Below, piece by piece: positions 33,306 through 44,192 of a DNA stretch of 64,000 nt. Below the pieces are notes generated by a model. The model was not told where the DNA came from and did no database searches. It was given only the letters and a program-made list of their open reading frames with translations. Origin of the DNA: Pelagibacterium halotolerans B2 (GTDB lineage: Bacteria > Pseudomonadota > Alphaproteobacteria > Rhizobiales > Devosiaceae); NCBI RefSeq assembly GCF_000230555.1, contig NC_016078.1, positions 3,880,838 to 3,944,837 of the forward strand, given 5' to 3'. The stretch's first letter is position 1. Every line of letters begins with the position of its first letter. The position numbers and the translations under genes are program-made.

Positions 33306-33873
33306 CACAGCGCGGCGGCCTACCCGGCAATTCGTTCTGATTTCCCCTTGGGCGGCACTCAGCCCGTTGCCGTGATTCAGGCGTGTTCGCCGCCGCTTTC
33401 ATGGGGGAGAAAGCTGTGCAGCAATCGCGCACAAAAATTTTTTTGCCAATATTTTCAGCAAATCGTACCCTCAAGTACGCCGGAGCAGCCCGGAATTTGG
33501 CAGTTTTTTGACCGGATAGTCAAAAAAGGACAGCATATCTGACGTAAACGTCCGCCACATACCCATTGCGCGATCAAACAAAAGACGCTTTGTTGCGGCT
33601 TCGGCGCGCAACGCCCCGGGTGCAAAACCCTTACGCGTTGCTGGCCCCAAGTCGCAGGGAGGGATCGTCATGCAAAAAAAGATAATCCCTGCACATCGAT
33701 CAACAGAAAGAGCTTAATCGTCTGACCGTGCCGTTTCGACATATTCGACCCCAAAGTCAGTATCTCGTTCCGGCCCAACAGGCGGGGGCGTTTTCTGGAT
33801 GATGGCTTCCGCCATCGGCGTCCGGCAAAGGGCGCCGATGGCGGGTAATTTTTGTCAAGGGGATTAACTCGAT
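33306..33873. promoter_or_regulatory. Long leader/control region of the peptide ABC operon
   Basis: This 568-nt gene-free stretch contains three symmetric elements. CGTAC/GTACG is at 33467-33482. A perfect palindrome TTTTTTGAC, 6 nt, GTCAAAAAA is at 33504-33527. A perfect 12-bp hairpin CCGCCATCGGCG, 12-nt loop, CGCCGATGGCGG is at 33809-33844, followed by TAATTTTTG. The last would sit in the 5' leader about 30 nt before the start codon. Short frames here have no coding features. Confidence 0.55.
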
Positions 33874-35451
33874 ATGCGAAACACGCTCTCCGGCATTGCG
33901 GTGGCACTTTTTGCCTCCACCATGCTTGTTGGCGCGGCCAGCGCCGAAACGCTGCGCTGGGCCCGTCAGTCCGATGCTCTCACGCTCGATCCGCACTCCC
34001 AGAACCAGGGCGTGACCCACACCTTCAACCACCACATCTACGAGACCCTTCTCGACCGCGATGTGGAGGGCAATCTTCAGGCGCGCCTGGCGACCGATTG
34101 GTACGTCAAGGAAGGCGACGAAACCGTCTGGGTCTTCGAGCTCCGTGAAGGCGTGACCTTCCACGGTGGCGAAGAGTTCACCGCCGAGGACGTGGTGTTC
34201 TCCATCGAGCGCGCCAAGTCCGAAAATTCCAACATGCGTCAGCTTCACGCCGACGTGGAAAGCGTGGCTGCCGTCGACGACTACACTGTCGAATTCCAGA
34301 TGGCCGGCCCGTCCCCGCTCTATCCCAACAACATCACCAACACCTTCATCATGGACAAGGGCTGGTCGGAAGAAAACGACCTTACCGAAGTCCAGGATTT
34401 TGCTGCCGGTGAGGAAAACTTCGCCGTCCGCAACACCAACGGCACCGGCCCCTATGTCCTCGCCGAACGCGACCCCGACGTCCGCTCGGTGTTGACGGTG
34501 AACGAAGATTGGTGGGGCGATGCTCCTGCCGTCACCGAGATCGTCTACACCCCGATCGCCGACAACGCGACCCGCGTCGCTGCCCTGCTTTCGGGTGAAG
34601 TCGATCTGGTGCAGGACGTTCCCGTCCAGGATATCGAGCGCCTCGCGGGCACCGACGGCATCAAGGTCGAGACCGGCCCTGAAAACCGCACGATCTATTT
34701 CGGCTACGCCATGGATGACGAGCCGCTCATCAGCTCCAACATCACCGACGAAAACCCCTTCGCCAACCCGCTGGTGCGCGAAGCCATGTCGCTGGTCATC
34801 GACCGCGAGGCCATTCGTCAGGTCGTGATGCGCGGCCAGTCGCTGCCCACTTGCGTCAACATGCCTCCGTTCGTGAACGGCTGGACCGAAGAGCTCGACG
34901 CCTGCCCGGCGGTCGATGTCGAACGCGCAACCGAGCTGATGGCTGAAGCCGGCTATCCCGATGGCTTCTCGGTCACCCTCGACACCCCCAATGACCGCTA
35001 CGTCAACGACGAAGCGATCGCTCAGGCTGTCGTGGGCATGCTCGGCCAGATCGGCATCGATGTGACCCTGGCCTCGCGCCCGGTCGCCCAGCACTCTCCG
35101 CTCATCCTCAACAACGAGACGGATTTCTATCTCCTGGGCTGGGGCGTTCCCACCTTCGATTCCGCTTACAACTTCAACGATCTGGTTCACACCAAGGACG
35201 ATGAATACGGCACCTACAACATCGGTCTCTATTCCAACCCGGAAGTCGATGAAATGATCGAATCGCTGGGCACCATGACCGATCTCGATGCCCGTAACGC
35301 GGTGATCGCCGACATCTGGGCCCAGGTTCAGGAAGATCGCGTCTTCATCCCGGTCCACAATCAGGTGCTGGCCTACGCCATGCGCGGTGACATGACCCTC
35401 GCCGTGCATCCGGAAAACCAGCCCTCCATGACAGGGGTCGTCTTCGAGTAA
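33874..35451 (+). CDS. Peptide-type ABC transporter, periplasmic binding protein (SBP family 5)
   Basis: 525 residues with a signal peptide cleaved after ASA (residue about 24). Family 5 landmarks: LTLDPHSQNQGVTHTFNHHIYETLLD, VTFHGGEEFTAEDVVFSIERAK, NGTGPYVLAERDPDV, and AEAGYPDGFSVTLDTPNDRY. Family 5 proteins bind di/oligopeptides, opines, nickel or glutathione; the ligand cannot be read from sequence. The mature protein is markedly acidic. Codon choice is more varied than in neighbours, as is common in very highly expressed binding proteins. Followed by a strong hairpin that would retain its mRNA. Confidence 0.9.
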   Translation: MRNTLSGIAVALFASTMLVGAASAETLRWARQSDALTLDPHSQNQGVTHTFNHHIYETLLDRDVEGNLQARLATDWYVKEGDETVWVFELREGVTFHGGEEFTAEDVVFSIERAKSENSNMRQLHADVESVAAVDDYTVEFQMAGPSPLYPNNITNTFIMDKGWSEENDLTEVQDFAAGEENFAVRNTNGTGPYVLAERDPDVRSVLTVNEDWWGDAPAVTEIVYTPIADNATRVAALLSGEVDLVQDVPVQDIERLAGTDGIKVETGPENRTIYFGYAMDDEPLISSNITDENPFANPLVREAMSLVIDREAIRQVVMRGQSLPTCVNMPPFVNGWTEELDACPAVDVERATELMAEAGYPDGFSVTLDTPNDRYVNDEAIAQAVVGMLGQIGIDVTLASRPVAQHSPLILNNETDFYLLGWGVPTFDSAYNFNDLVHTKDDEYGTYNIGLYSNPEVDEMIESLGTMTDLDARNAVIADIWAQVQEDRVFIPVHNQVLAYAMRGDMTLAVHPENQPSMTGVVFE

Positions 35452-35470
35452 GACGGTTGTTCTGACAGGG

Positions 35471-35510
35471 CGCCGCGCCACGACTTTAGGTTTAAAGTGG
35501 TGGCGCGGCG
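35471..35510 (+). terminator. Strong intercistronic hairpin after the binding-protein gene
   Basis: Outer 11-bp stem CGCCGCGCCAC/GTGGCGCGGCG encloses a second stem ACTTTA/TAAAGT; TTTCG follows. Likely partial terminator or 3' stabiliser separating high binding-protein expression from the permeases. Confidence 0.65.
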
Positions 35511-35654
35511 TTTCGTATTCCTCGCCCCATCCGGCCGCCCCGCCCGGCCGCGATTGTAGTCGGCGAATTTTCCGATAAAGTCCAAGACGCACACGCCGAC
35601 AGATACGGGATGCTCCCGGTCCGCCGCGCAAAAGCGTTCACGGAGACCACGTCA

Positions 35655-36635
35655 ATGCTGGCCTTCATTTTCAAACGGCTCGGGCAATCGATATTGGTGA
35701 TGCTCGCCGTCGCCCTGATTGCATTCATCATGTTCCGCTATGTGGGCGATCCCGTCGCCTCCATGGTGTCCCAGGAAGCCTCGATCGCCGATCAGGAGCT
35801 CCTGCGCGAGCGCCTTGGCTTGAACGATCCGTTCTACGAGCAGTTCTTCCGCTTCATCGTCAACGCTGTGCAAGGCAATTTCGGAATCTCGTACCGCCTG
35901 CAAACACCGGTTGCCGAACTCGTCATGTCGCGCCTGCCCGCCACAATCGAGCTGGCGCTCACCTCGGCCACCATCGCCCTGGTCTTCGGCATTCTGGCCG
36001 GCGTCTTTACCGCGCTCAACCGCAAGAATCCGGCAGCCGCCGCCATCATGGCGTTTTCGCTGATCGGGGTGTCGCTGCCCACCTTCCTGATCGGCATCGG
36101 GCTCATCTACATTTTTGCCGTCGAGCTGCAATGGCTGCCCAGTTTCGGGCGCGGCCAGGTCATCGATTTCGGCTGGTGGACCACCGGCTTTTTCACCGAA
36201 ACCGGCCTGCGCTCGATCATTTTGCCCGCCATCACCCTCTCGCTGTTCCAGATGACGCTCATCATGCGCCTGGTGCGCGCGGAAATGCTCGAGGTGCTGC
36301 GCCAGGATTATATAAAGTTCGCCCGCGCCCGCGGCCTTTCCAAGCGCGCCATCAACTTCTCGCACGCTTTGAAAAACACGATGGTCCCCGTCATCACCAT
36401 CGCCGGGTTGCAACTGGGCTCGATCATCACCGGGGCCCTGATCACCGAAACCGTGTTCCAGTGGCCCGGCATCGGATCGCTGTTTTTATCCTCGGTCGCC
36501 GTGGTCGACGTGCCGGTCATGGCCGCCTATCTGATCTTTGTCGGCTTCGTGTTCGTCGTCGTCAATCTCATCGTCGACATACTCTATTACGTCGTGGACC
36601 CGCGCCTGCGGGTCGGCGCGGCAAAGGGGCATTGA
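35655..36635 (+). CDS. Peptide ABC transporter permease (DppB type)
   Basis: 326 residues from the ATG that follows GGAG at 9 nt. First membrane helix SILVMLAVALIAFIMFRYVGDP, with the family signature near residue 60 (LRERLGLNDPFYEQF), and EAA loop YIKFARARGLSKRAINFSHAL. Six membrane helices are expected. The C-terminus DPRLRVG is typical of DppB/OppB. Works with the next permease in the inner membrane. Confidence 0.92.
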   Translation: MLAFIFKRLGQSILVMLAVALIAFIMFRYVGDPVASMVSQEASIADQELLRERLGLNDPFYEQFFRFIVNAVQGNFGISYRLQTPVAELVMSRLPATIELALTSATIALVFGILAGVFTALNRKNPAAAAIMAFSLIGVSLPTFLIGIGLIYIFAVELQWLPSFGRGQVIDFGWWTTGFFTETGLRSIILPAITLSLFQMTLIMRLVRAEMLEVLRQDYIKFARARGLSKRAINFSHALKNTMVPVITIAGLQLGSIITGALITETVFQWPGIGSLFLSSVAVVDVPVMAAYLIFVGFVFVVVNLIVDILYYVVDPRLRVGAAKGH

Positions 36636-36638
36636 GCC

Positions 36639-37576
36639 ATGAACGACATCACCCCCACAGCCCCCAAAAGCCGTTTTGCCCGCATCGTCGATTCCGACAT
36701 TTTCTATTCCTACCGCACCTCGCCGGTGGCCATCGTCTCCTCGATCGTTGCGACGGTGCTGATCCTCGCTGCGATTTTCGCGCCCTTTATCGCGCCCTAT
36801 GACCCTTTCAACCCGCGCACCCTCAACCTCATGAACGGGTTTACCCCGCCCATGAGCGAGAGTTTCTCGGGCAGCTTCTTCATGCTCGGGTCGGACCATC
36901 AGGGGCGCGACGTGTTCTCGGCCATTCTCTATGGCTCGCGCGTTTCGCTCATGGTGGGCCTGTCGGCCATCCTTTTCGCCATGGTGCTCGGCGTCACTTT
37001 GGGCCTGATCGCCGGCTATCGCGGCGGGCTGACCGATACCATCATCATGCGCGTCGCCGACGTGCAGCTTTCCTTCCCCTCCATCCTGATCGCGCTTTTG
37101 ATCTTCGGCATCGCCCGCGGCATCATTCCGCCCAACCAGCGCGAATCCATGGCGATTTTCGTCCTGATCTTTTCCATCGGACTGTCGGACTGGGCCCAGT
37201 TCGCCCGCACCGTGCGCGGCACCACAATGGTCGAGCGGCAAAAGGATTATGTTTCCGCCGCCCGCATCATCGGGGTCAAGCCGGTGTTCATCCTCATCCG
37301 CCACATCCTGCCCAACGTCCTCGGCCCGGTGCTGGTCATCGGCACCATTGGCCTGGCCCTCGCCATCATCGCCGAAGCCACGCTCTCGTTCCTGGGCGTC
37401 GGCGTTCCGCCCACCCAGCCCTCGCTGGGCACGCTGATCCGCATCGGCCAGCAATTCCTGTTCTCGGGCGAGTGGTGGATCCTGTTTTTCCCTGCCATCA
37501 CGCTTGTGCTCCTGGCCCTGTCGGTCAACCTTCTTGGTGACTGGCTGCGTGACGCCCTGAACCCGAGGCTGCGCTG

Positions 37577-37577
<1 letters not shown>
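36639..37577 (+). CDS. Peptide ABC transporter permease (DppC type)
   Basis: 312 residues. N-terminal SPVAIVSSIVATVLILAAIF helix, then FMLGSDHQGRDVFSAILYGSRVSL, the hallmark of DppC/OppC permeases, and EAA loop DYVSAARIIGVKPVFILIRHIL. The C-terminus LGDWLRDALNPRLR is canonical. Starts 3 nt after the previous stop; its TGA overlaps the ATPase ATG by one base. Confidence 0.93.
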
Positions 37578-39235
<1,658 letters not shown>

Positions 39236-39554
39236 CATCCGGCGTTCCGGCCGTAGCGCCTGCCGCGCCACCCTCTCTCATCCTCCCCCGTCGAGGGGGA
39301 GGTGTTGCATTGGGGATTTGGAACCGCTTGCACGCCGTCTTGGCAGTCCCTTCCCGTAATGGTGAGGGTCGGTGCGATTGGCACCAACGCCGCACCATCC
39401 CTGGAAGCACCCTATGCTGCGCTAATTATGGGCACGCCTGGACGAGCCCTTGGCGAGGACCCCGGCGAACGTTTTCGCCGCCCCGAGGGGCAGCATTTTT
39501 CACAGTGCGGTTTTAGCGCGTCATGAAAAATGCGGTGCGCCCCGTGAGGCAAAA
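39236..39554. other. Gap between the peptide operon and zur, with palindromes
   Basis: No gene is supported. It contains a short family D hairpin CCTCCCCC/GGGGGAGG (39282-39302), a CCCC GA GGGG hairpin at 39481-39490, and a perfect 10-bp inverted repeat GCATTTTTCA/TGAAAAATGC (39493-39533). The last could act as a terminator region for the convergent transcripts. Confidence 0.45.
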
Positions 39555-39953
39555 CTAAGCCGCAGCGCAAACCCTGCACTCCCCGCGTATTTCCATCGTC
39601 GTGCGCTTGACCACAAACCCCTCCCGGTCCGCCCATCCGGTCAGCCTTTCGCGCACCACGTCGTCGGAAAACTCGCTCACCTGCCCGCATTTCTCGCAGA
39701 TCGCAAAGGCGATCAGTCCGGAATCATGGCAGTGCGGCTGCGCGCAGGCAACGAAGGCGTTCATCGATTCCAGCCGGTGCGCTAGTCCCATGTCGAGCAG
39801 CTTGTCGAGCGCCCGATAGACCTGCAGCGGCGCCCGCAACCCGTCATCGCGCAACTGGTCGAGGATCGCGTAGGCGCTCATGGGCGCATGGGCCTTTCCC
39901 AGCCGGTCGAGCACCAGCGACTGGTTGCGGGTGAGATCGGAATGCGCACTCAT
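39555..39953 (-). CDS. zur: Zinc uptake regulator Zur (Fur family)
   Basis: 132 residues. Winged helix with YAILDQLRDDGLRAPLQVYRALDKLLDMGLAHRLES; metal-site residues in FVACAQPHCHDSG; structural zinc cysteines CEKC and CRVC. This pattern and the link to znuBC identify Zur rather than Fur. With zinc bound it represses uptake genes. It starts 3 nt after the znuB stop, so it is cotranscribed with znuC-znuB and can adjust its own level. Confidence 0.92.
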   Translation of the reverse strand: MSAHSDLTRNQSLVLDRLGKAHAPMSAYAILDQLRDDGLRAPLQVYRALDKLLDMGLAHRLESMNAFVACAQPHCHDSGLIAFAICEKCGQVSEFSDDVVRERLTGWADREGFVVKRTTMEIRGECRVCAAA

Positions 39954-39956
39954 GTC

Positions 39957-40757
39957 TCAGGCGGCTCCCTTGTTGCCCAGCGGAACGATCGAGGTGACGG
40001 CAAAAACGCAAAGCGCCGCCACCACGATCGAGGGTCCCGATGGCGTATCGAAATGTAGCGATGCCCACAAGCCCGCAAGAACGGCGGCGATCCCGCCCAG
40101 CCCGGCATAGATCGCCATCTGCTCGGGCGTATTGGCCAGCCGCCGCGCGGCGGTGGCGGGAATGATAAGCATTGCGGTAATCAGCAATACCCCCAGAATC
40201 TTCATCGATATGGCGATCAGCCCGGCCAGCAGCACCATGAAGATCAGCCGCGTTCGCTCGGGGTTCAGCCCTTCGGCCTGCGCGATATCCTCGGACACCG
40301 TCCCCGCCAGCATCGGCCGCCACAACCACGCCAGAACCCCCAGCACCACGATCCCCCCGCCATAGATGACGGCCAGATCGCCCACCGAAACCGCAAGAAT
40401 GTCGCCGAACAGCAACCCCATCAGATCGATCCGCACATTGGGCATCAGCGACACCAGCACCAGCCCCAGCGCCAGCGCCGAATGGCTCAAAAGCCCCAAG
40501 AGCGAATCGGCGGACAGCGTGCCCCGGCGCTGCAAAAACGCCAGGATCAGTGCCACCGTCACCGCGATGGCAAACACCCCCACAACCGGCGAAAACGAAA
40601 AGAACAGCGCCAGCGCCACCCCCAGAATGGCCGAATGAGCCATCGTGTCGCCGAAATAGGCCATGCGCCGCCAGACGATGAAGCTCCCCAGCGGCCCCGT
40701 CACCGCCGCCAGCCCCACCCCGGCGACCAGCGCGCGGGTGAAAAAACTCTCAAGCAT
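39957..40757 (-). CDS. znuB: Zinc ABC transporter permease ZnuB
   Basis: 266 residues with 7-8 membrane helices, of the ABC-3 metal permease family: PLGSFIVWRRMAYFGDTMAHSAILGVAL and KILGVLLITAMLIIPATAARRLA are the family blocks. The start overlaps the znuC end by 8 nt in another frame; the ATG is the only start that keeps the N-terminal helix FFTRALVAGVGLAAVTGPLG. Moves Zn2+ delivered by ZnuA across the inner membrane. Confidence 0.93.
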   Translation of the reverse strand: MLESFFTRALVAGVGLAAVTGPLGSFIVWRRMAYFGDTMAHSAILGVALALFFSFSPVVGVFAIAVTVALILAFLQRRGTLSADSLLGLLSHSALALGLVLVSLMPNVRIDLMGLLFGDILAVSVGDLAVIYGGGIVVLGVLAWLWRPMLAGTVSEDIAQAEGLNPERTRLIFMVLLAGLIAISMKILGVLLITAMLIIPATAARRLANTPEQMAIYAGLGGIAAVLAGLWASLHFDTPSGPSIVVAALCVFAVTSIVPLGNKGAA

Positions 40758-41580
40758 CCTTACGCACCTCATGCTCGCAATGGGGCCCATGCGCGTGATG
40801 GTCGAAATGGAGCTGCCCCTTGGCGTCGCGCACCGTCCCGTCCGGCAGATGGGAATGATCGTGCTCATGGCGATAGATCGCCAGCGTTTCCGCCGCGCGC
40901 GGCCCGAACAGTGCCGCATATTCCCCGCTCGCCGCCACGCTGTCGGGCGTGCCCTGGCAGCACACATGCCCATTGAGGCAGATCACCGTATCGGTGCGCG
41001 CCATCACCACATGCAGATCGTGCGAAATCAAAATCACCCCGCACCCGGTCTCGTCGCGAATCCGCCCGATCAGGTCGTAAAGCGCCACCTCGCCGGAAAA
41101 ATCGACCCCCTGCACGGGTTCGTCGAGCACCAACAGGTCGGGCCGCCCGATCACCGCGCGGGCGATCAGCGCGCGCTGAAATTCCCCGCCCGAAAGCGAA
41201 TGCACCTGCGCCCGTGCCAGATGGGAAATCCCCACCATCTCCAGCGTTGCCGCGATCTCGGCCTTTGTCCGCCGCCCCGTCAGCGCCATCAACCGGTCCA
41301 CGGTCATCGGCAGCGAGCGGTCCATGGCGATCTTTTGCGGCACATAGCCGATGGCAAGGTCTTTCGCGCGCCAGACGCTCCCTTCATCGGGCTTGATGAT
41401 GCCCAGAGCGGTCTTGACCGTGGTCGATTTGCCCGATCCGTTCGGCCCGATCAGCGTCACGATTTCCCCGCGCGCGATGGCCATATCCACCCCGCGCACC
41501 AGCCAGCGGCCGTCGCGTTTCACCCCGACGCCTTCAACCCTGACGATGTCGTCGCGCTCGGGTGCGCTGAAATTTTTCAT
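40750..41580 (-). CDS. znuC: Zinc ABC transporter ATPase ZnuC
   Basis: 276 residues. Walker A GPNGSGKST, signature LSGGEFQRALIARAVIGRP, Walker B LLVLDEPVQGVDFSG. The C-terminus is histidine-rich (HEHDHSHLPDG, then HFDHHAHGPHCEHE), a known feature of ZnuC proteins that may sense or store zinc. First gene of the leftward znuC-znuB-zur operon, whose promoter region carries Zur boxes. Confidence 0.94.
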   Translation of the reverse strand: MKNFSAPERDDIVRVEGVGVKRDGRWLVRGVDMAIARGEIVTLIGPNGSGKSTTVKTALGIIKPDEGSVWRAKDLAIGYVPQKIAMDRSLPMTVDRLMALTGRRTKAEIAATLEMVGISHLARAQVHSLSGGEFQRALIARAVIGRPDLLVLDEPVQGVDFSGEVALYDLIGRIRDETGCGVILISHDLHVVMARTDTVICLNGHVCCQGTPDSVAASGEYAALFGPRAAETLAIYRHEHDHSHLPDGTVRDAKGQLHFDHHAHGPHCEHEVRKDA

Positions 41581-41614
41581 GCCCTATCCTGCCAGATGTG
41601 CATTGACTCAAGTC

Positions 41615-41658
41615 GCAATGTTATAGCATTACATTGCTGTGTAATGTCATAACATAAT
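41615..41658. promoter_or_regulatory. Two Zur boxes in the znuC/znuA divergent promoter
   Basis: GCAATGTTATAGCATTAC at 41615-41632 and GTAATGTCATAACATAAT at 41641-41658 resemble the GTTATAAC-centred palindrome of alphaproteobacterial Zur (remembered consensus GTAATGTTATAACATTAC, 2 and 3 differences). One box probably faces each gene. Confidence 0.8.
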
Positions 41659-41678
41659 CGTCCGGAGCCGTCCCGACA

Positions 41679-42665
41679 ATGCCCAATAAAGCCGTTGCCC
41701 TTCTCGCGCCCGCCGCCGTCGCGCTGTTTGCCGCCGCCCCCGCGCTCGCCGCGCCCAATGTGGTTGCCACCATAAAGCCGCTGCATTCGCTGGTCGCCGG
41801 GGTCATGGATGGCGTAGGCGCGCCCGAGCTGCTCATCGAAGGCGCGGCAAGCCCGCACGGCTTTTCCCTGCGCCCCTCCGATGCCGGCAAGCTCGAAAGC
41901 GCCGATCTGGTCTTCTGGATCGGCGAGGACCTCGAAACCTTCCTCGACGGCCCTCTCGATACGCTTGCCGCTGACGCGACGAAAATAGAGATGATGGATG
42001 TCGAGGGCATGAATATCCTCGAGTTGCGCGAAGGGGGCCTCTTCGAAGCCCACAGCCATGGCGATGAGGACCATGAAGCGCACGACGAACACGCCCATGA
42101 GGACGATCACGACGATCATGACGATCACGCGGAAGACCACGATCACGAACACGGCGATGCCCATATCTGGCTCGATCCGGACAATGCTCGCCTCATGGTC
42201 GCCGCCATCGCCGACGCGCTGATAGCCGCCGACCCGGAAAACGCCGAGACCTACAACGCCAACGGCCAGGCCCTCGTCGCCCGCCTCGATGCGCTGCAGG
42301 CCGAAATCGATGCCCGTCTCGCCCCCGCGCGCGGCAAATCCTTCTTTGTCTTCCACGACGCCTATCACGGCTTCGAGCAGAGCTTCGATATCGAGGCGAC
42401 CGGCTCGTTCACGGTCAATCCCGAGATCGCGCCGGGGGCAGGGCGGCTGACCGAAATCCGCGCCGTCGTCGAACAGGAAGGCGCCGCCTGCCTTTTCGCC
42501 GAACCCCAGTTTTCCCCCCAGGTCATCGAAACCATCGCCGAAGGCACCGGCGCCCGCATCGGCACCCTTGACCCTCTGGGCGCCGACATCGCCGATGGCC
42601 CCGAACTCTATTTCACGCTGATGAACACCATGGCCGACAATCTTCTCGATTGCCTCGTTGACTGA
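41679..42665 (+). CDS. znuA: Periplasmic zinc-binding protein ZnuA
   Basis: 328 residues, signal peptide cleaved after ALA (residue about 25). Cluster A-I metal-binding fold with likely zinc ligands in SPHGF, DAHIWLD and FHDAYHGF. Between residues about 122 and 160 is a long loop with alternating His and Asp/Glu that marks zinc-specific members and probably captures or buffers zinc. Delivers zinc to ZnuBC. Divergent from znuC with Zur boxes between. The next gene, an AztD-type chaperone, has its own Zur box. Confidence 0.94.
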   Translation: MPNKAVALLAPAAVALFAAAPALAAPNVVATIKPLHSLVAGVMDGVGAPELLIEGAASPHGFSLRPSDAGKLESADLVFWIGEDLETFLDGPLDTLAADATKIEMMDVEGMNILELREGGLFEAHSHGDEDHEAHDEHAHEDDHDDHDDHAEDHDHEHGDAHIWLDPDNARLMVAAIADALIAADPENAETYNANGQALVARLDALQAEIDARLAPARGKSFFVFHDAYHGFEQSFDIEATGSFTVNPEIAPGAGRLTEIRAVVEQEGAACLFAEPQFSPQVIETIAEGTGARIGTLDPLGADIADGPELYFTLMNTMADNLLDCLVD

Positions 42666-42780
42666 GCCGGTTTGCCTGCCGGACCCGGTTGCCGGGCAAA
42701 GGGGCGGGGTGCCTTCAGGCACCCGCCCCACCCCGAAATAGCCCCCTTGAGCGGCGCTTCAGCAATGCTGGCACGCTGGC

Positions 42781-42829
42781 CCTGCCACCTTCGTCGTCCT
42801 CGGGCTCGACCCGAGGACCTGCACCGCGC
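42781..42829. repeat. Family E palindrome
   Basis: TCCTCGGGCTCGACCCGAGGA hairpin followed by CCTGCACCGCG. Related to 22531-22572. Lies between znuA and the aztD-like gene. Confidence 0.6.
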
Positions 42830-42887
42830 CCGAACCCCCGACCTCCGCTGATCCCCCTTCCGTTCCCACAATCGCAAATCTCAATTC

Positions 42888-42907
42888 GTAATGTTACGTT
42901 ATAACAT
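42888..42907 (+). promoter_or_regulatory. Zur box upstream of the aztD-like gene
   Basis: Core GTTATAACAT at 42898-42907 and a neighbouring GTAATGTTAC half overlap it; ATGTTA-N5-TAACAT is symmetric. Ends 15 nt before the start codon, where a bound repressor would block initiation. Confidence 0.7.
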
Positions 42908-42922
42908 AAAGGACAAATTCCC

Positions 42923-44113
42923 ATGAACCTGAACCCCCCTCTCTTCCGCGCCCTCCTTCTGGCCGGCATCGCACTCCCCGGCATGGCGAATGCCGACGAG
43001 GTCTCGATCTGGCGCGCCTTCGTCTCCGATCAGGCCCAGGGCACCGTCAGCGTCATCGACCTTCAAGCCGGCGAAATCGCCGACACTTTCACGCTTAACG
43101 GTCCCGCCAGCCTCTATGTCACCTCCAGCGGCGAACATGTCTTTGCCGTTCAGGGCAATGCCAACATCGTTCAGGCCATCGATACCGGCATCGCCATCGA
43201 CGATCACGGCGACCATGGCGATATCGAAATCACCGACCCGGCCCTCCTCGACGGGGCCATCGAGGGCGAATATCCGGTCCACTTCGTCGAACATCACGGC
43301 CAGATCGCCCTGTTCTTCGACGATGAAGGCGTTGCCAAAATCATCGATGAAGCCGATTTCGACAGTGCCGACCCGCGCATCGTGGAGGCCGGCGCCCCCC
43401 ATCACGGCGTTGCCGCCGCCTATGGCGATTACGTCCTCATCACCGAACCGCACCCAGAAGACCCATCGAACCTCCCCGTCGGCATCAACGTCCTTGATGC
43501 CAACGACCAGCCGATCGGCGATACCCACGCCTGCCCCGGCCTGCACGGCGAGGCCAACTCCGGCAATCTGCTCGCCATCGCCTGCGATACGGGCCTGCTC
43601 CTTGTCACCGACAGCGCCGAGGGACCGCAGATCACCCATCTGCCCTATGACGAGGCATTGCCCGAAGGCAAAAGCTCGACCCTTCTCGGCGGCGTCGGAA
43701 TCCAGTATTTCCTCGGCAATTACGGCGCCGACCACGTCGTGCTGATCGATCCCCATCAGGAAACCTTCCGCCTCGTCGATCTGCCCACCCGCCGCGTGCA
43801 TTTCGCGCGCGATTCCGTCCGGCCGCAATTCGCCTACATCTTCACCGAGGACGGCAATCTGCACCGCCTCAACACCCTCTCGGGCGAGATAAGCGCAACC
43901 CTGGCGCTCACCGAACCCTATTCCATGGACGGCCACTGGTCCGACCCGCGCCCCCGCATCGCGGTCGCCGGCGATGAGATCCTCGTGACCGATCCCAACG
44001 CTTCGCAGATCCACCGGATCGATGCGAACGCCTTCGAGCTTGCCGGCACCATCCCCGTCGATGGCCTCCCCATGGGCATCGTCGTCGCCGGCGGCTCGGG
44101 CACCGTCCACTGA
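42923..44113 (+). CDS. aztD: AztD-like periplasmic zinc metallochaperone (beta-propeller)
   Basis: 396 residues, signal peptide cleaved near NADA/DEV (residue about 24). Repeated beta blade units (QGTVSVIDLQAGEIADTF, GPASLYVTSSGEHVFAV, GNLHRLNTLSGEISATL) predict a seven-bladed propeller. A His/Asp segment DDHGDHGDIEITDP near residue 93 matches the flexible zinc-binding loop of AztD, which hands zinc to the AztC binding protein in Paracoccus. Further His residues lie in FVEHHG and APHHGV. It adjoins znuA and has a Zur box, so it should be made under zinc starvation. Assignment is by architecture and context. Confidence 0.8.
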   Translation: MNLNPPLFRALLLAGIALPGMANADEVSIWRAFVSDQAQGTVSVIDLQAGEIADTFTLNGPASLYVTSSGEHVFAVQGNANIVQAIDTGIAIDDHGDHGDIEITDPALLDGAIEGEYPVHFVEHHGQIALFFDDEGVAKIIDEADFDSADPRIVEAGAPHHGVAAAYGDYVLITEPHPEDPSNLPVGINVLDANDQPIGDTHACPGLHGEANSGNLLAIACDTGLLLVTDSAEGPQITHLPYDEALPEGKSSTLLGGVGIQYFLGNYGADHVVLIDPHQETFRLVDLPTRRVHFARDSVRPQFAYIFTEDGNLHRLNTLSGEISATLALTEPYSMDGHWSDPRPRIAVAGDEILVTDPNASQIHRIDANAFELAGTIPVDGLPMGIVVAGGSGTVH

Positions 44114-44114
44114 C

Positions 44115-44142
44115 AAAAAAGGGCCGCCCTCCGGGGCGGTCC
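44115..44142 (-). terminator. Hairpin after aztD with T run on the minus strand only
   Basis: Nine-pair stem GGGCCGCCC/GGGCGGTCC with loop TCCG. On the plus strand it follows the aztD stop but lacks a T tail; the complement has six T, making it a good leftward terminator although no leftward gene is nearby. Confidence 0.4.
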
Positions 44143-44192
44143 CATTCTGCCTATTCGGCAGGGCGGGCAAAAATCGCGCCGCCGCTTGGCGC

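Noticed and set aside
33348..33671. Small frames on both strands upstream of the peptide operon
   Set aside because: No ribosome sites, no coherent protein pattern, and they cross palindromes.
39302..39526. 74-codon plus-strand frame after the ATPase
   Set aside because: Begins inside a repeat, has no ribosome site and ends in the inverted repeat; composition is not protein-like.
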